From Candidatus Pyrohabitans jungbluthii (GTDB lineage Archaea; Hydrothermarchaeota; Hydrothermarchaeia; Hydrothermarchaeales; BMS3B), in the NCBI GenBank assembly GCA_002010065.2, contig MTMD02000015.1:33768-97767 (forward strand): 64,000 nucleotides of DNA. Reading direction: 5' to 3'. The notes below the pieces were generated by a model. The model did no database searches, was not told the origin of the DNA, and worked only from the letters and a program-made list of their open reading frames with translations. Position numbers and translations under genes: made by a program. Below, in pieces: positions 20,419-29,268 of this stretch. How positions within the stretch are numbered: position 1 is the stretch's first letter; the number at the start of each line of letters is the position of its first letter.

Positions 20419-20963
20419 ATCTAGTGTTCACCACGAGAGAGGTAAAGGAGCTGATAATCTCCGCCATCGTTATCGCCTTTGTGTTCGCCTACCACTTCGT
20501 GGGTGGAATCCCCAGTTTAAGTCTGGTGGGGGTCTCTCTCATAGCGGTGAGCACAGGCTTTGTTTTCCATGAGCTTGCCCACAAGGTTACGGCGCAGCGC
20601 TTTGGATGCTGGGCAGAGTATCGCATGTGGGAGCTCGGCTTAATAGGCGCCTTTTTCCTAGTCGTCGTGACTGGATGGCTCTTCATAGCACCTGGTGCGG
20701 TTTACATAATGCCTGGTTACTTCGGCATCTCCCGACGCGAGGACGGCATAATCTCAGCCTCTGGCGCAACTGCCAACATAGCCCTCGCCATACTATTCCT
20801 GCTCATAGGCTTCAACTTCGGCGCTGCGATTAACGCCTGGCTTGCGCTCTTCAACATGATACCCTTCCCACCTTTGGACGGCTCCAAGGTTATACGCTGG
20901 AACTTCGCTGTTTGGGGTGCGCTCGTGGCTGTTGCCCTACTGCTCCTCAGCATCTCCTATTAA
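20409..20963 (+). CDS. Site-2 protease-like M50 metallopeptidase
   Basis: 184 residues, hydrophobic throughout. Zinc motif HELAH (in FVFHELAHKVTAQRFGC) and the second metal site FPPLDGSKVI mark a minimal intramembrane M50 protease with about five helices. Such proteases release membrane-bound regulators or trim membrane proteins. Substrate not evident; it ends directly against the convergent fumarate reductase genes. Confidence 0.9.
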   Translation: MALNLVFTTREVKELIISAIVIAFVFAYHFVGGIPSLSLVGVSLIAVSTGFVFHELAHKVTAQRFGCWAEYRMWELGLIGAFFLVVVTGWLFIAPGAVYIMPGYFGISRREDGIISASGATANIALAILFLLIGFNFGAAINAWLALFNMIPFPPLDGSKVIRWNFAVWGALVAVALLLLSISY

Positions 20964-20964
20964 A

Positions 20965-21654
20965 CTACTCCTCCCCCAGGTTAGCCTCATACACCAGGCG
21001 GCGCATCTCCTGTATCTCTTCGTTAGTGGGTATCTCCTCGGGGCATACCTCTCTGCACGTGCCACAGGTGGTGCACAGGTAGAGACCCTCCTCCACCGCT
21101 ATAGCCAGGCGATCTAGGTTATCCCGGGGGTCGTGCACAAAGCGCGCTATAATCCTGAAGAGCATTGGCCCAGCAAACTCCTTGCTGTGAGTATGCGAAG
21201 GACATGAGCTCATGCAGGAGCTGCACTCTATGCAGCTCTTGAGCTTATCCAGCCTTTTAAGGTCCTTCGCAAGGAGCCTCTCTATCCTCGCCTCTCTCTT
21301 TTTGCCTCTGTGCAGGTATGGGCGGAGAGACCTTATCCTCGGGTAGCTCTTCTGTGTGGCTACGACAAGATCCTTTATCACAGGGAAGTTCCTCAACGGC
21401 TCAAGGAGCATGCCCTCTTCTACGTCAGTTCTACACGCGAGCACGGGTTTACGGTTCGCAAGCACCGCGCAGGAACCGCATTGTCCAGCCCTGCAGGAGC
21501 TTCTGTAAGCGATGTTTGCACCATAACGCTCGTTGATCTGCTGCAGGGCGTCGATTATCTTCATGTGGGGATGATGCTCTACCACATAACTCTCATACCG
21601 CGGCTCATCCTCGGTTTGTGGATTATATCTAAAAACTGTGATCTTCATTCTCAA
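20965..21654 (-). CDS. Fumarate reductase/succinate dehydrogenase iron-sulfur subunit
   Basis: 229 residues. N-terminal 2Fe-2S ferredoxin domain with SSCRAGQCGSC and a later C (VLAC), then two clusters in the C-terminal half: CIECSSCMSSCPS and CTTCGTCREVCPE. It passes electrons to or from the flavoprotein subunit encoded upstream (3-nt gap). In methanogen TfrB a heterodisulfide-reductase-like CCG domain follows at this point; here the protein stops at residue 229 without it. No membrane anchor gene (SdhC/D) is adjacent. Confidence 0.9.
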   Translation of the reverse strand: MRMKITVFRYNPQTEDEPRYESYVVEHHPHMKIIDALQQINERYGANIAYRSSCRAGQCGSCAVLANRKPVLACRTDVEEGMLLEPLRNFPVIKDLVVATQKSYPRIRSLRPYLHRGKKREARIERLLAKDLKRLDKLKSCIECSSCMSSCPSHTHSKEFAGPMLFRIIARFVHDPRDNLDRLAIAVEEGLYLCTTCGTCREVCPEEIPTNEEIQEMRRLVYEANLGEE

Positions 21655-21657
21655 CCC

Positions 21658-23349
21658 TCACGGAGGAAGCTTGGTTATCACAGGCTCAACCGTCTTAACA
21701 AGCATTCCCTCGGCTGCTTTAGCTACGACGATGTTCTTAACCCAGCGCGGGTCCTCCTCGGGATAGTCGCTGCGGAAGTGCGCCCCTCTGCTTTCGGTGC
21801 GCAGGAGTGCACTCCTCGCTATCATCTCCGCAACGAGAAGCATGTTGTCCAGCTCAACCGCAGCAAGCAGCTGAAGGTTGTATCGGAGCCCGCTTTCTAC
21901 GGTTACTTCGCCGAGCTTGCTCCTTAGCATAGCGATAGCGCGGAGAGCCTCCTCAAGGCTCTGCCTGCTTCGCATTATTCCAACCTTCTCCCACATCACC
22001 CGCTGAAGCTGGCTTCTGACCTCGTAGGGTAACAAGCCCTCGCCAGCCTCGAAGCGGAATATTCGCTCATGCTCATCCTCCAGCGCCTTATAATCCACCT
22101 TCGTATACCCATGCCTTTTAGCCTCTTTCGCAGCATTTTCGCCAGCGATTGCTCCGAAAACCTGCGTCTCAGCTAAAGAGTTGCCACCCAGGCGGTTTGC
22201 ACCATGCACACCACCATTCACCTCGCCGCAGGCGAAGAGGTTGGGTATGGTCGTCCCTCTGCAGTCCTCGCTGGTGCGCACACCCCCCATGAAGTGGTGG
22301 GCGCTTGGAGAAACTTCCATGGGTTCGCGACGTATGTCCACGCCAACGTCGAGAAACTGCTTGAGCATTGTGCCCAGCTTCTGCTCTATCACCTCATCTG
22401 GAACATGCGTAAGGTCGAGATAAACACCACCATGCTCTGTTCCCCTGCCCTCAGTTATCTCCCTGAATATCGCTCGCGTAACAACGTCCCGAGTTGATAA
22501 CTCCATTCTCTCAGGATCATACTTCGCCATGAACCGCTCTCCCAGGCTATTATAGAGCTTTCCTCCTTCCCCGCGCACCGCTTCGGTTACGAGGAGCCCG
22601 CTTGCTGAGGGCGGGTAAACCATGCCCGTGGGATGAAACTGCACCATCTCCATATCTATTAGCTCAGCACCAGCGTTGTACGCCAAGGCATAGCCGTCGC
22701 CGGTTTTTTGATATGGGTTTGTGGTTATTGAGTAAAGCCTGCCCGCGCCGCCAGTGGCGAGCACCACAGCTTTAGCCTTGAAGAGTAGAAAGCGCCCATG
22801 TATCAGGTCTAAGCCTGTTGCGCCCGTGATCATGCCATCATTGATTAAAAGGCGCGTGATTGCTACCTCTTCCAGCACTTCAACGCCTACGCGGTATGCC
22901 TCCTCCTTCAGGGCATTCATCATCTCATGCCCTGTTCTATCCCCGCGGTGCACCGTCCTGCGAAAGCGTTGCCCGCCAAAGTAGCGCTGGTCCAGCTTAT
23001 CCGGCTCAATCCTATCGAAGGTTGCACCAAAGCTCTCCAGCTCCAGCACGCGCTTGGGAGCATCTCTGACAAGAATCTCCACCAGTTTCTGGTTGTTCAG
23101 GAAGCGACCGCCTATCACAGTGTCCTCGAAGTGATGCTGTTCGTTGTCTTCAGGATCGACAAAACCAAAGGCAGCATTGTACCCGCCCTCTGCCATAACT
23201 GTACAGCCGCTCCTTCCAAACAAGCCCTTGACCACCAGGAGCACTTCAACATTATGGCGTCTTGCCTCTATCGCAGCCCTTGCACCTGCTCCACCGCCAC
23301 CTATAACCAGGACATCGCACTGATAAACGTCATCAACCAGCTCCACCAT
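21658..23349 (-). CDS. Fumarate reductase/succinate dehydrogenase flavoprotein, TfrA-like
   Basis: 563 residues. FAD-binding start YQCDVLVIGGGGAGARAAIEA, substrate-site HHFMGGVRTSEDC, TEAVRGEGGKLYNSLGERF and GANRLGGNSLAETQVFG are all family motifs. Where membrane succinate dehydrogenases have the histidine that binds FAD covalently (SHT-AAQGG), this protein reads SGCTVMAEGGYNAAF, with cysteine at that place, as I recall for thiol:fumarate reductase TfrA of methanogens. FAD should therefore be non-covalent and the direction fumarate reduction. Electron donor unknown. Confidence 0.88.
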   Translation of the reverse strand: MVELVDDVYQCDVLVIGGGGAGARAAIEARRHNVEVLLVVKGLFGRSGCTVMAEGGYNAAFGFVDPEDNEQHHFEDTVIGGRFLNNQKLVEILVRDAPKRVLELESFGATFDRIEPDKLDQRYFGGQRFRRTVHRGDRTGHEMMNALKEEAYRVGVEVLEEVAITRLLINDGMITGATGLDLIHGRFLLFKAKAVVLATGGAGRLYSITTNPYQKTGDGYALAYNAGAELIDMEMVQFHPTGMVYPPSASGLLVTEAVRGEGGKLYNSLGERFMAKYDPERMELSTRDVVTRAIFREITEGRGTEHGGVYLDLTHVPDEVIEQKLGTMLKQFLDVGVDIRREPMEVSPSAHHFMGGVRTSEDCRGTTIPNLFACGEVNGGVHGANRLGGNSLAETQVFGAIAGENAAKEAKRHGYTKVDYKALEDEHERIFRFEAGEGLLPYEVRSQLQRVMWEKVGIMRSRQSLEEALRAIAMLRSKLGEVTVESGLRYNLQLLAAVELDNMLLVAEMIARSALLRTESRGAHFRSDYPEEDPRWVKNIVVAKAAEGMLVKTVEPVITKLPP

Positions 23350-23433
23350 GGCAATGCCTCGTCCCTTAAGCTGAGGTTACCGAAGGGAAAAATTCCAAAA
23401 AATTTTCCAAGGTTATGCTCTTCCCAGCTTCTC

Positions 23434-23508
23434 GGGCCCGTAACTCAGTCTGGCTAGAGTGGCTGGCTCTTAACCAGTTAGTCGCGGGTTCAAATCCCGT
23501 CGGGCCCG
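23434..23508 (+). tRNA. tRNA-Lys (CTT)
   Basis: Acceptor GGGCCCG pairs with CGGGCCC plus discriminator G; D arm GTAACTCAGTCTGGCTAGAG; anticodon loop CTCTTAA gives CTT; T arm GCGGGTTCAAATCCCG. There is no intron and no encoded CCA. Confidence 0.95.
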
Positions 23509-23521
23509 TCTATCCCCGCTT

Positions 23522-25066
23522 TTATATCAATTCCTTCCTGTACTGCCTATGTGCTTGTTTTGTTTCTTCTCTCGTGTTGCCCGCAAGCACTATAATGTTC
23601 TGACCAGGCGCCCAGATGTCTCTGAATGTGAACATTTCAACTGCGCCAGGCTTTTCTAGCGCCTCCTTCTGCTCTTTGCTGAGCAGTTCCCCAACGACTT
23701 CCCCCACACCATCAGGAGCTTTATGCCCGCCTAGGATGACGATGTTCTTCTCTGATTTGTACGAGTCAAAGTTCTCTGGCAGAACGTGGACAACTTCATA
23801 ACCCGCGTTGCGCAGGTATTCGAAGAAGTCAGTGGCAAGAGCGTAGTCGATGAGGTTGGCGAGGATTACCATTTTACCGCTGACCTGAGATTTGAGGTGA
23901 GAAACTATCAATAGCTGGTTATCCGGATTAACAACGAGCAAGTCATCCAGCGCGCCGTCGCCGTCGTAATCGAACGGCGTCAAAGCCCTTGCGCCTGTTT
24001 TGTTGTAGGGAGAGATTTTTTTGTCATCTTCCCGATAATAGCCCACTTGGACCCCATCTCTAATCGCATAAATTTTGTTATCGCTTCCTGCAGCAAAGCT
24101 CTCCGTTTTTCCATCGCGATTGAAATCGATGGCAACAACATCTTTGAGTCTTCCTTTATAATAACTCTGTCTCTCTCCAGATGGAGATAATTTATAAAGA
24201 AGGGAAGAAAGAATAAAAACACCTCTATCATTATCAAGTTGAAGTATTTTTATTTTCATCCCCTCTTCATAATCAATCTCATTCTCCCAGATTTTGTCAC
24301 TCTTGTTAAAAGCAAAAACATGTCCTCTAAAGTCCACTACAATTATCTCAGAAGTATACCCATCACCATTCAGGTCAACAACTTTCACCTTCAGTATTCT
24401 ATTTTTGAAAAACTCCTTACCAAATCTTTTTATCTGCGTGCCTTGAGGGGAGATTAAAGAGACGGAGTACCCCTCAGCTAAAACTATTCCCTCCTTAACA
24501 CCGTCTTGGTTAAGGTCTATTGCTGCAATCTTATCCCCTCTCTCTGAAATATCTCTCTCCCAAAGTTTCGTTCCACTATTATCAAACGCAAGTATTTTAT
24601 TCCACAGCCCAACTACAATATCGTCTTCGTTTCCATCCCTATTTAAATCAGCAATAGCAATTGAGAAGACAGAGCTGGGGAGACTTTGATTTTCCCAAAG
24701 AAGCTCACCTTTTGAATCAAAAGCTGAAAGATATTTACTTCCAATCACTATCTTAGAAGGCGCTCCTAGAAGTTTTATTGAAGCTAATGCATAAGAACTA
24801 CTCACAGGCACTTTAAAACTCTTATAAACTTCTGAGCTTCCAAAGTTTATTATCCTTACCCTTCCTGTTGCCGAATCAAGCACAACGACAGCGTCATCCT
24901 CTCCGTCACCATCTCTATCGATATATGAAAAGTGGACATCTCCCGTTATTGTTACGTATGAAACCTGAATGTAGTCCTTTGCAAATTCCTCAGTAAGTTC
25001 TTCAGAGTATACAGAAGGCAAAAACCCAGCTAGCATCACAAGTATAAATAATCCACCCCATCTCAT
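23522..25066 (-). CDS. Secreted FG-GAP/VCBS-repeat surface protein with S-layer-like C-terminus
   Basis: 514 residues: signal peptide (about 1-21, GGLFILVMLAGFLPSVYS), then about seven beta-propeller blades each carrying a calcium-type loop (DRDGDGEDD, DLNRDGNED, DLNQDGVKE, DLNGDGYTS, DFNRDGKTE, DYDGDGALD). The last ~110 residues (KMVILANLIDYALA, NIVILGGHKAPDGVG, NIIVLAGNTREETKQA) resemble the C-terminal domain of the neighbouring S-layer protein (LVLIGGPVANKL, AIIVAGKTRTETRAAA). It should fold outside the cell and may attach to the S-layer. The middle of the gene is more AT-rich than its neighbours. Confidence 0.8.
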   Translation of the reverse strand: MRWGGLFILVMLAGFLPSVYSEELTEEFAKDYIQVSYVTITGDVHFSYIDRDGDGEDDAVVVLDSATGRVRIINFGSSEVYKSFKVPVSSSYALASIKLLGAPSKIVIGSKYLSAFDSKGELLWENQSLPSSVFSIAIADLNRDGNEDDIVVGLWNKILAFDNSGTKLWERDISERGDKIAAIDLNQDGVKEGIVLAEGYSVSLISPQGTQIKRFGKEFFKNRILKVKVVDLNGDGYTSEIIVVDFRGHVFAFNKSDKIWENEIDYEEGMKIKILQLDNDRGVFILSSLLYKLSPSGERQSYYKGRLKDVVAIDFNRDGKTESFAAGSDNKIYAIRDGVQVGYYREDDKKISPYNKTGARALTPFDYDGDGALDDLLVVNPDNQLLIVSHLKSQVSGKMVILANLIDYALATDFFEYLRNAGYEVVHVLPENFDSYKSEKNIVILGGHKAPDGVGEVVGELLSKEQKEALEKPGAVEMFTFRDIWAPGQNIIVLAGNTREETKQAHRQYRKELI

Positions 25067-25231
25067 GCTTGTATATTGGGAATTTATGGGTATATAATAC
25101 TATCGCATACCTTATGCCATAATATATCCAGATTCACTTTTAAAATATCTCTTTCAAAGACGTTTATCTCATTTATCTTAAAAAGAGATACATCTGAAAA
25201 AGTATACAGAAATTCAAAAACCACAATAAAA

Positions 25232-25268
25232 TCTAAAAAACAAAAGAAAAAATAGAGGCTAGAGCCTC
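25232..25268 (-). terminator. Terminator of the S-layer gene
   Basis: Directly after the S-layer stop codon the minus strand reads GAGGC-TCTA-GCCTC followed by a long T-rich tract (TATTTTTTC and more). A hairpin plus oligo-T in this position is a strong stop signal for a highly expressed gene. Confidence 0.65.
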
Positions 25269-27659
25269 TTACAGCGCAGCTGCAAGCGCCTCGGCAGCAG
25301 CGCGGGTTTCTGTCCTGGTCTTACCAGCGACGATTATTGCATACTTGCCGCTGGCAAAGGCATCGGCAATTACCTCTATGTCGCCATCGCTGGTTTCCCA
25401 GTTAACTGTGCTCTTCCCTGCTTCCACGAGGCTTGCGGTAAGCTTGTTCGCCACTGGTCCGCCGATAAGGACAAGGTTCATGTCCTTGTTAGCGGTGTCC
25501 TCGTCGACTATCTCGAGCTCTGGAGCCTTCTCTTCGCCACCGACTGCTGTAACAGTTATCGTCTCCGTGAGGAATTCCTTGTAGGGTTTCTTACCGGACC
25601 TCAGCTTTGAACCGCTGCTAACAGTGGTCTCCTCTGAGGTTCTAATCTTAAGCAGGTTGTTGTCATCATCGTACTCAACGGTATAAAGGGTATCCGGAAC
25701 CTCAACAATCTCCTCGTCTTCCACTGTGAGGGTGGAGCTCCTGAACTCGAAGATAACATTGCTCGTGCTGGTTATGTCGCTGGGAGCCTTCACCTTCGCA
25801 TAGCCAAGGACACCCTCGTCACCATCCTCAAAGGTAACAGTAGCGTCAGGGTCTACATAGCCGATGGTTATCGCTGAGTTGTCATCCACCGCACGAGCAA
25901 CAAGGAAATCGCCGGAGAATATGTCCTTAACCTTATCGTCCTTGTCCGCGGTCACCCAGTCGCCTACAGCTTTACCAGTGAAGTTGTAGTAGTACAGCGA
26001 GCCATCTATCCATATACCAGCCAAGTTCGTGGTGCTGTTGTAGCTGTAGAAAGCAACCTCCTTGCCCTCAATTGTAATCTTGTTGGAAAGATCACTGGAC
26101 TTGGGTATGGTCTTCTTGGAGATTATACCCATCTTTATTGTGTCCGCATCAGTGTCAATCTTGCTAACAAAGTACTGCTTGTCCCTGATCTTGGCTGTGC
26201 TACCATCCACGTACTTTAATACCTCTTTCTCAGTGGCTTTGAGGCGGTATGCAAAGGTAACATCTACCGACTTGCCGCCTTCCTCATAGTACATGAAGTC
26301 GTACAACAGGTAATCATCGTCATACTCTGGCGAGCCATCACCGTCTTCGTCAAAGTACAGCTTCACCGAATTGGTCGAAGAATTGCCAGACGCATAATCA
26401 GTTATTGTCTGATCTGCTCCAGGATCATCTGCACTATCGCTGTCCAAGTCCTTGCTACCCCACTCTATCCTGAGGTCTTCGCCGACTGCTGTAACGGTTA
26501 TTGTCTCTTTGAGGAATTCCTTGTAGGGTTTCTTACCGGACCTCAGCTTTGAACCGCTGCTAACAGTGGTCTCCTCTGAGGTTCTAATCTTAAGCAGGTT
26601 GTTGTCATCATCGTACTCAACGGTATAAAGGGTATCCGGAACCTCAACAATCTCCTCGTCTTCCACTGTGAGGGTGGAGCTCCTGAACTCGAAGATAACA
26701 TTGCTCGTGCTGGTTATGTCGCTGGGAGCCTTCACCTTCGCATAGCCAAGGACACCCTCGTCACCATCCTCAAAGGTAACAGTAGCGTCAGGGTCTACAT
26801 AGCCGATGGTTATCGCTGAGTTGTCATCCACCGCACGAGCAACAAGGAAATCGCCGGAGAATATGTCCTTAACCTTATCGTCCTTGTCCGCGGTCACCCA
26901 GTCGCCTACAGCTTTACCAGTGAAGTTGTAGTAGTACAGCGAGCCATCTATCCATATACCAGCCAAGTTCGTGGTGCTGTTGTAGCTGTAGAAAGCAACC
27001 TCCTTGCCCTCAATTGTAATCTTGTTGGAAAGATCACTGGACTTGGGTATGGTCTTCTTGGAGATTATACCCATCTTTATTGTGTCCGCATCAGTGTCAA
27101 TCTTGCTAACAAAGTACTGCTTGTCCCTGATCTTGGCTGTGCTACCATCCACGTACTTTAATACCTCTTTCTCAGTGGCTTTGAGGCGGTATGCAAAGGT
27201 AACATCTACCGACTTGCCGCCTTCCTCATAGTACACTATGTTATACAGCTTGTAGTCATCGTCATACTCCGGTGAACCATCGCCATCTGCATCAAACCAG
27301 AGTGTCACGGAAGCATTGCCAGCCGTATAATCACTAACACTTACATCCGCATTGTCATTGGTGGAATTTCCATCGCTGTTCAGATCCGGAGATGCCCACT
27401 CAATCTTTATATCGCCACCGACTCCGCTCACCTTCAGCTTCTCCGCCACAGCATCCTTAATTACCTCAGCGCTGGCAGTGTCAGCGTCCTTGCCAGGCGC
27501 GTCTTTGCCCACCACAAGCTGTGCCTTTGCCTCACCGTTCTTTGCCAGCATGTCAGGCGAAAAATCGCTGGGCACACTTACCGCACTGGCTAAACCTACG
27601 GTTGCCCCAATAAACAGAGCACCCGTCGCAATCGCTCCTATTTTCTTCAAACTTACCAT
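25269..27659 (-). CDS. S-layer protein with duplicated core
   Basis: 796 residues, acidic. N-terminus MVSLKKIGAIATGALFIGATVGLASA is the signal peptide seen in methanogen and Thermococcus S-layer proteins. Two core modules of 314 residues follow, each with a calcium-like FDADGDGSPEYDDDY or FDEDGDGSPEYDDDY loop and then about 240 residues that are identical between copies (from YYEEGGKSVDVTFAYRL to KLRSGKKPYKEFL). The C-terminal domain (LVLIGGPVANKLTASL, IIVAGKTRTETRAAAEAL) is the S-layer C-terminal type. It forms the crystalline cell wall. Strong ribosome-binding sequence (GGAGG, 27670-27674), two promoters and a terminator fit very high expression. Confidence 0.9.
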   Translation of the reverse strand: MVSLKKIGAIATGALFIGATVGLASAVSVPSDFSPDMLAKNGEAKAQLVVGKDAPGKDADTASAEVIKDAVAEKLKVSGVGGDIKIEWASPDLNSDGNSTNDNADVSVSDYTAGNASVTLWFDADGDGSPEYDDDYKLYNIVYYEEGGKSVDVTFAYRLKATEKEVLKYVDGSTAKIRDKQYFVSKIDTDADTIKMGIISKKTIPKSSDLSNKITIEGKEVAFYSYNSTTNLAGIWIDGSLYYYNFTGKAVGDWVTADKDDKVKDIFSGDFLVARAVDDNSAITIGYVDPDATVTFEDGDEGVLGYAKVKAPSDITSTSNVIFEFRSSTLTVEDEEIVEVPDTLYTVEYDDDNNLLKIRTSEETTVSSGSKLRSGKKPYKEFLKETITVTAVGEDLRIEWGSKDLDSDSADDPGADQTITDYASGNSSTNSVKLYFDEDGDGSPEYDDDYLLYDFMYYEEGGKSVDVTFAYRLKATEKEVLKYVDGSTAKIRDKQYFVSKIDTDADTIKMGIISKKTIPKSSDLSNKITIEGKEVAFYSYNSTTNLAGIWIDGSLYYYNFTGKAVGDWVTADKDDKVKDIFSGDFLVARAVDDNSAITIGYVDPDATVTFEDGDEGVLGYAKVKAPSDITSTSNVIFEFRSSTLTVEDEEIVEVPDTLYTVEYDDDNNLLKIRTSEETTVSSGSKLRSGKKPYKEFLTETITVTAVGGEEKAPELEIVDEDTANKDMNLVLIGGPVANKLTASLVEAGKSTVNWETSDGDIEVIADAFASGKYAIIVAGKTRTETRAAAEALAAAL
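25568..26293 (-). repeat. S-layer internal repeat, copy A
   Basis: 726 bp that I read as identical to 26510-27235, offset 942 bp (314 codons). The flanking 216 bp of each module are similar but diverged. Such identity inside one gene points to recent duplication or gene conversion. Confidence 0.9.
26510..27235 (-). repeat. S-layer internal repeat, copy B
   Basis: Second copy of the 726-bp unit at 25568-26293. Both copies are in frame, so the duplication lengthens the protein without breaking it. Confidence 0.9.
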
Positions 27660-27715
27660 ACTTATCCTACCTCCTTTCAGGGGTACCTCCTCTTCGTATA
27701 TCTAACCCAAACCCC

Positions 27716-27730
27716 GGTATTTATACCTTT
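27716..27730 (-). promoter_or_regulatory. Proximal S-layer promoter (BRE/TATA)
   Basis: AAAGGTATAAATACC on the minus strand, about 57 nt before the ATG, predicting a leader of about 35-40 nt with a strong ribosome-binding sequence. It is nearly the same as the distal box. Confidence 0.7.
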
Positions 27731-27775
27731 CGCATATTTCCCGGGGTAGTTAACAGGGTGAGTTCATAGGAAGGC

Positions 27776-27790
27776 GGTATATAAACCTTT
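27776..27790 (-). promoter_or_regulatory. Distal S-layer promoter (BRE/TATA)
   Basis: AAAGGTTTATATACC on the minus strand, exactly 60 bp upstream of the proximal box and flanked by the same CGAAAGG context. It would give a leader of about 95-100 nt. Confidence 0.6.
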
Positions 27791-27920
27791 CGAAGCGCGC
27801 CGGGGTTGCACTAAATCCGCCTCTTATCTCCTTTTGAGTAGGTTGGACACCTCAGGCTTGGCATATATATAGGTGAGGATAGCTAATAGCTATAATCCAT
27901 TAGATATATGGAGGCAACAT

Positions 27921-28415
27921 ATGGAAAGCACCACTCAGGTCCTCACAGGCGCACCCCCGGAGCTGGTTGTTATTGTAATCGCCGCATTACCCGTATCTGA
28001 GCTTCGAGGAGCTATACCCATGGCTCTGAAGATATACGGGATGAGCCCTTGGAAGAGTTACATACTCGCGGTGTTTGGAAACCTCTTACCCGTGCCGGTG
28101 TTGCTTTTATTCCTCGGCAGGGTTGAAAGCTACCTGAGGAGCAGGTTTTCAATTTTTGATAGCTTTTTCTCCTGGCTTTTTTCAAGGACGAGAAGGAGAA
28201 CCAAGGATAAGGTGGAAAAGTACGGCGCCCTGGGTTTGGTGCCCTTCGTAGCATTGCCACTGCCGGTGACGGGAGCGTGGACCGGCGTAGCCGCAGCCTA
28301 CGTGTTTGGAATAAGGTTCCGCTACGCCTTCCCTGCGATAGCGCTGGGCGTGATAATAGCTGGGGTTATTGTCACCCTTGCATCCCTGGGCGCGCTAAGC
28401 ATCATCGGGATGTGA
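27921..28415 (+). CDS. Small multidrug-export-type membrane protein (COG2426)
   Basis: 164 residues with four to five membrane helices. The pattern ALPVSELRGAIPMALKIYG near the start and LPVTGAWTGVAAAYVFGI near residue 120 matches the Sm_multidrug_ex family; the drug-export name is historical and the real role is unclear. I chose ATG 27921 because GGAGG lies 7 nt upstream and a TATA box (CATATATATAGG, about 27861-27872) about 50 nt upstream; the ATG-like start at 27873 lies on the promoter itself. Its 3' end overlaps the convergent SplB-like gene by 21 nt. Confidence 0.8.
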   Translation: MESTTQVLTGAPPELVVIVIAALPVSELRGAIPMALKIYGMSPWKSYILAVFGNLLPVPVLLLFLGRVESYLRSRFSIFDSFFSWLFSRTRRRTKDKVEKYGALGLVPFVALPLPVTGAWTGVAAAYVFGIRFRYAFPAIALGVIIAGVIVTLASLGALSIIGM

Positions 28416-29267
28416 GCTCCGCAAGAGATGCGTACCGTCGCAGCTCCGCGCTGTGTTCAACCTAAAACCTTCACGACAGGTGGCGAAGGTTATCCCGTGC
28501 TTATCGCATGCGTCGCGCACGCGTTGCATGAGCTTAAAGCGCACTTCTCTGGGTAGGTAGTATGAGTTCTGAATCCTCTCCCCCTTCTCAAAGTAAAGCT
28601 CTTTTAGATTCACCGCAGATTCGGGGAAAGCTTTGCTAAAGCGGCGCCAGGAGTCGGGGCGAGGTTTAAAGGTAGAGGAGGTTACATGGGCTACGCCTAT
28701 GTCGGCAAGCTCTTTAACCAAGGCGCTTAAATCATCGTTTATCCCGGGGATAATCGGGTCGATTCTGCACGCCACTGGTATGCCGCGTTCCGCCAAGCTT
28801 TGCAGGGTGCGCAGCCTGCGCTCAGGCGGAGGTGCGAAGGGCTCAAGCCTCGCTGCGATGCCCTCATCGAGGGTGGTTATGGTCATAGCCACGGCTGCGC
28901 GCATCTCCGCAAGCAGGTCAGCATCTCTCACCACTAGGTCCCCCTTTGTAATTATCTCCACCCCGAAATTAAAATCCTTCAAAAGCTTCAGGCAAGCTCT
29001 GGTTTGCCTGTAATCTCTCTCCAGTGGCTGGTAGGGGTCTGAGCTGTTGGAGATAGTAACAGGTATGCGCGGGTCGAGTTTCGCTATGTCGCGCTTAACC
29101 TGCTTCAACAGGTTCTTCTTCAACCTCGCCTCAAAGCCGCGTGGGATGTAGCTGGTGATGTAGCAGTACACGCAGCTATGCGAGCACCCCGTATATGGGT
29201 TCAGCGAGTACTTTCGCGGGCAGGTGCACAGCTTCGAACGCCAGGGGTCAAATAGGGAGATTGCCAT
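28395..29267 (-). CDS. SplB-like radical SAM protein
   Basis: 290 residues. Radical SAM cluster motif CSHSCVYCY (CX3CX2C), preceded by KYSLNPYTGC, and ISNSSDPYQPLE are typical of the COG1533 group related to spore photoproduct lyase. Family members are annotated as DNA repair photolyases, but few have been tested, so the substrate here is unknown. It is convergent with the small membrane transporter and lies 1 nt downstream of the KH protein gene. Confidence 0.85.
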   Translation of the reverse strand: MAISLFDPWRSKLCTCPRKYSLNPYTGCSHSCVYCYITSYIPRGFEARLKKNLLKQVKRDIAKLDPRIPVTISNSSDPYQPLERDYRQTRACLKLLKDFNFGVEIITKGDLVVRDADLLAEMRAAVAMTITTLDEGIAARLEPFAPPPERRLRTLQSLAERGIPVACRIDPIIPGINDDLSALVKELADIGVAHVTSSTFKPRPDSWRRFSKAFPESAVNLKELYFEKGERIQNSYYLPREVRFKLMQRVRDACDKHGITFATCREGFRLNTARSCDGTHLLRSSHPDDA

Positions 29268-29268
29268 G

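Noticed and set aside
26062..27231. Two identical 75-residue reading frames on the plus strand inside the S-layer gene
   Set aside because: They are antisense shadows of the duplicated repeat and prove only that the DNA is identical.
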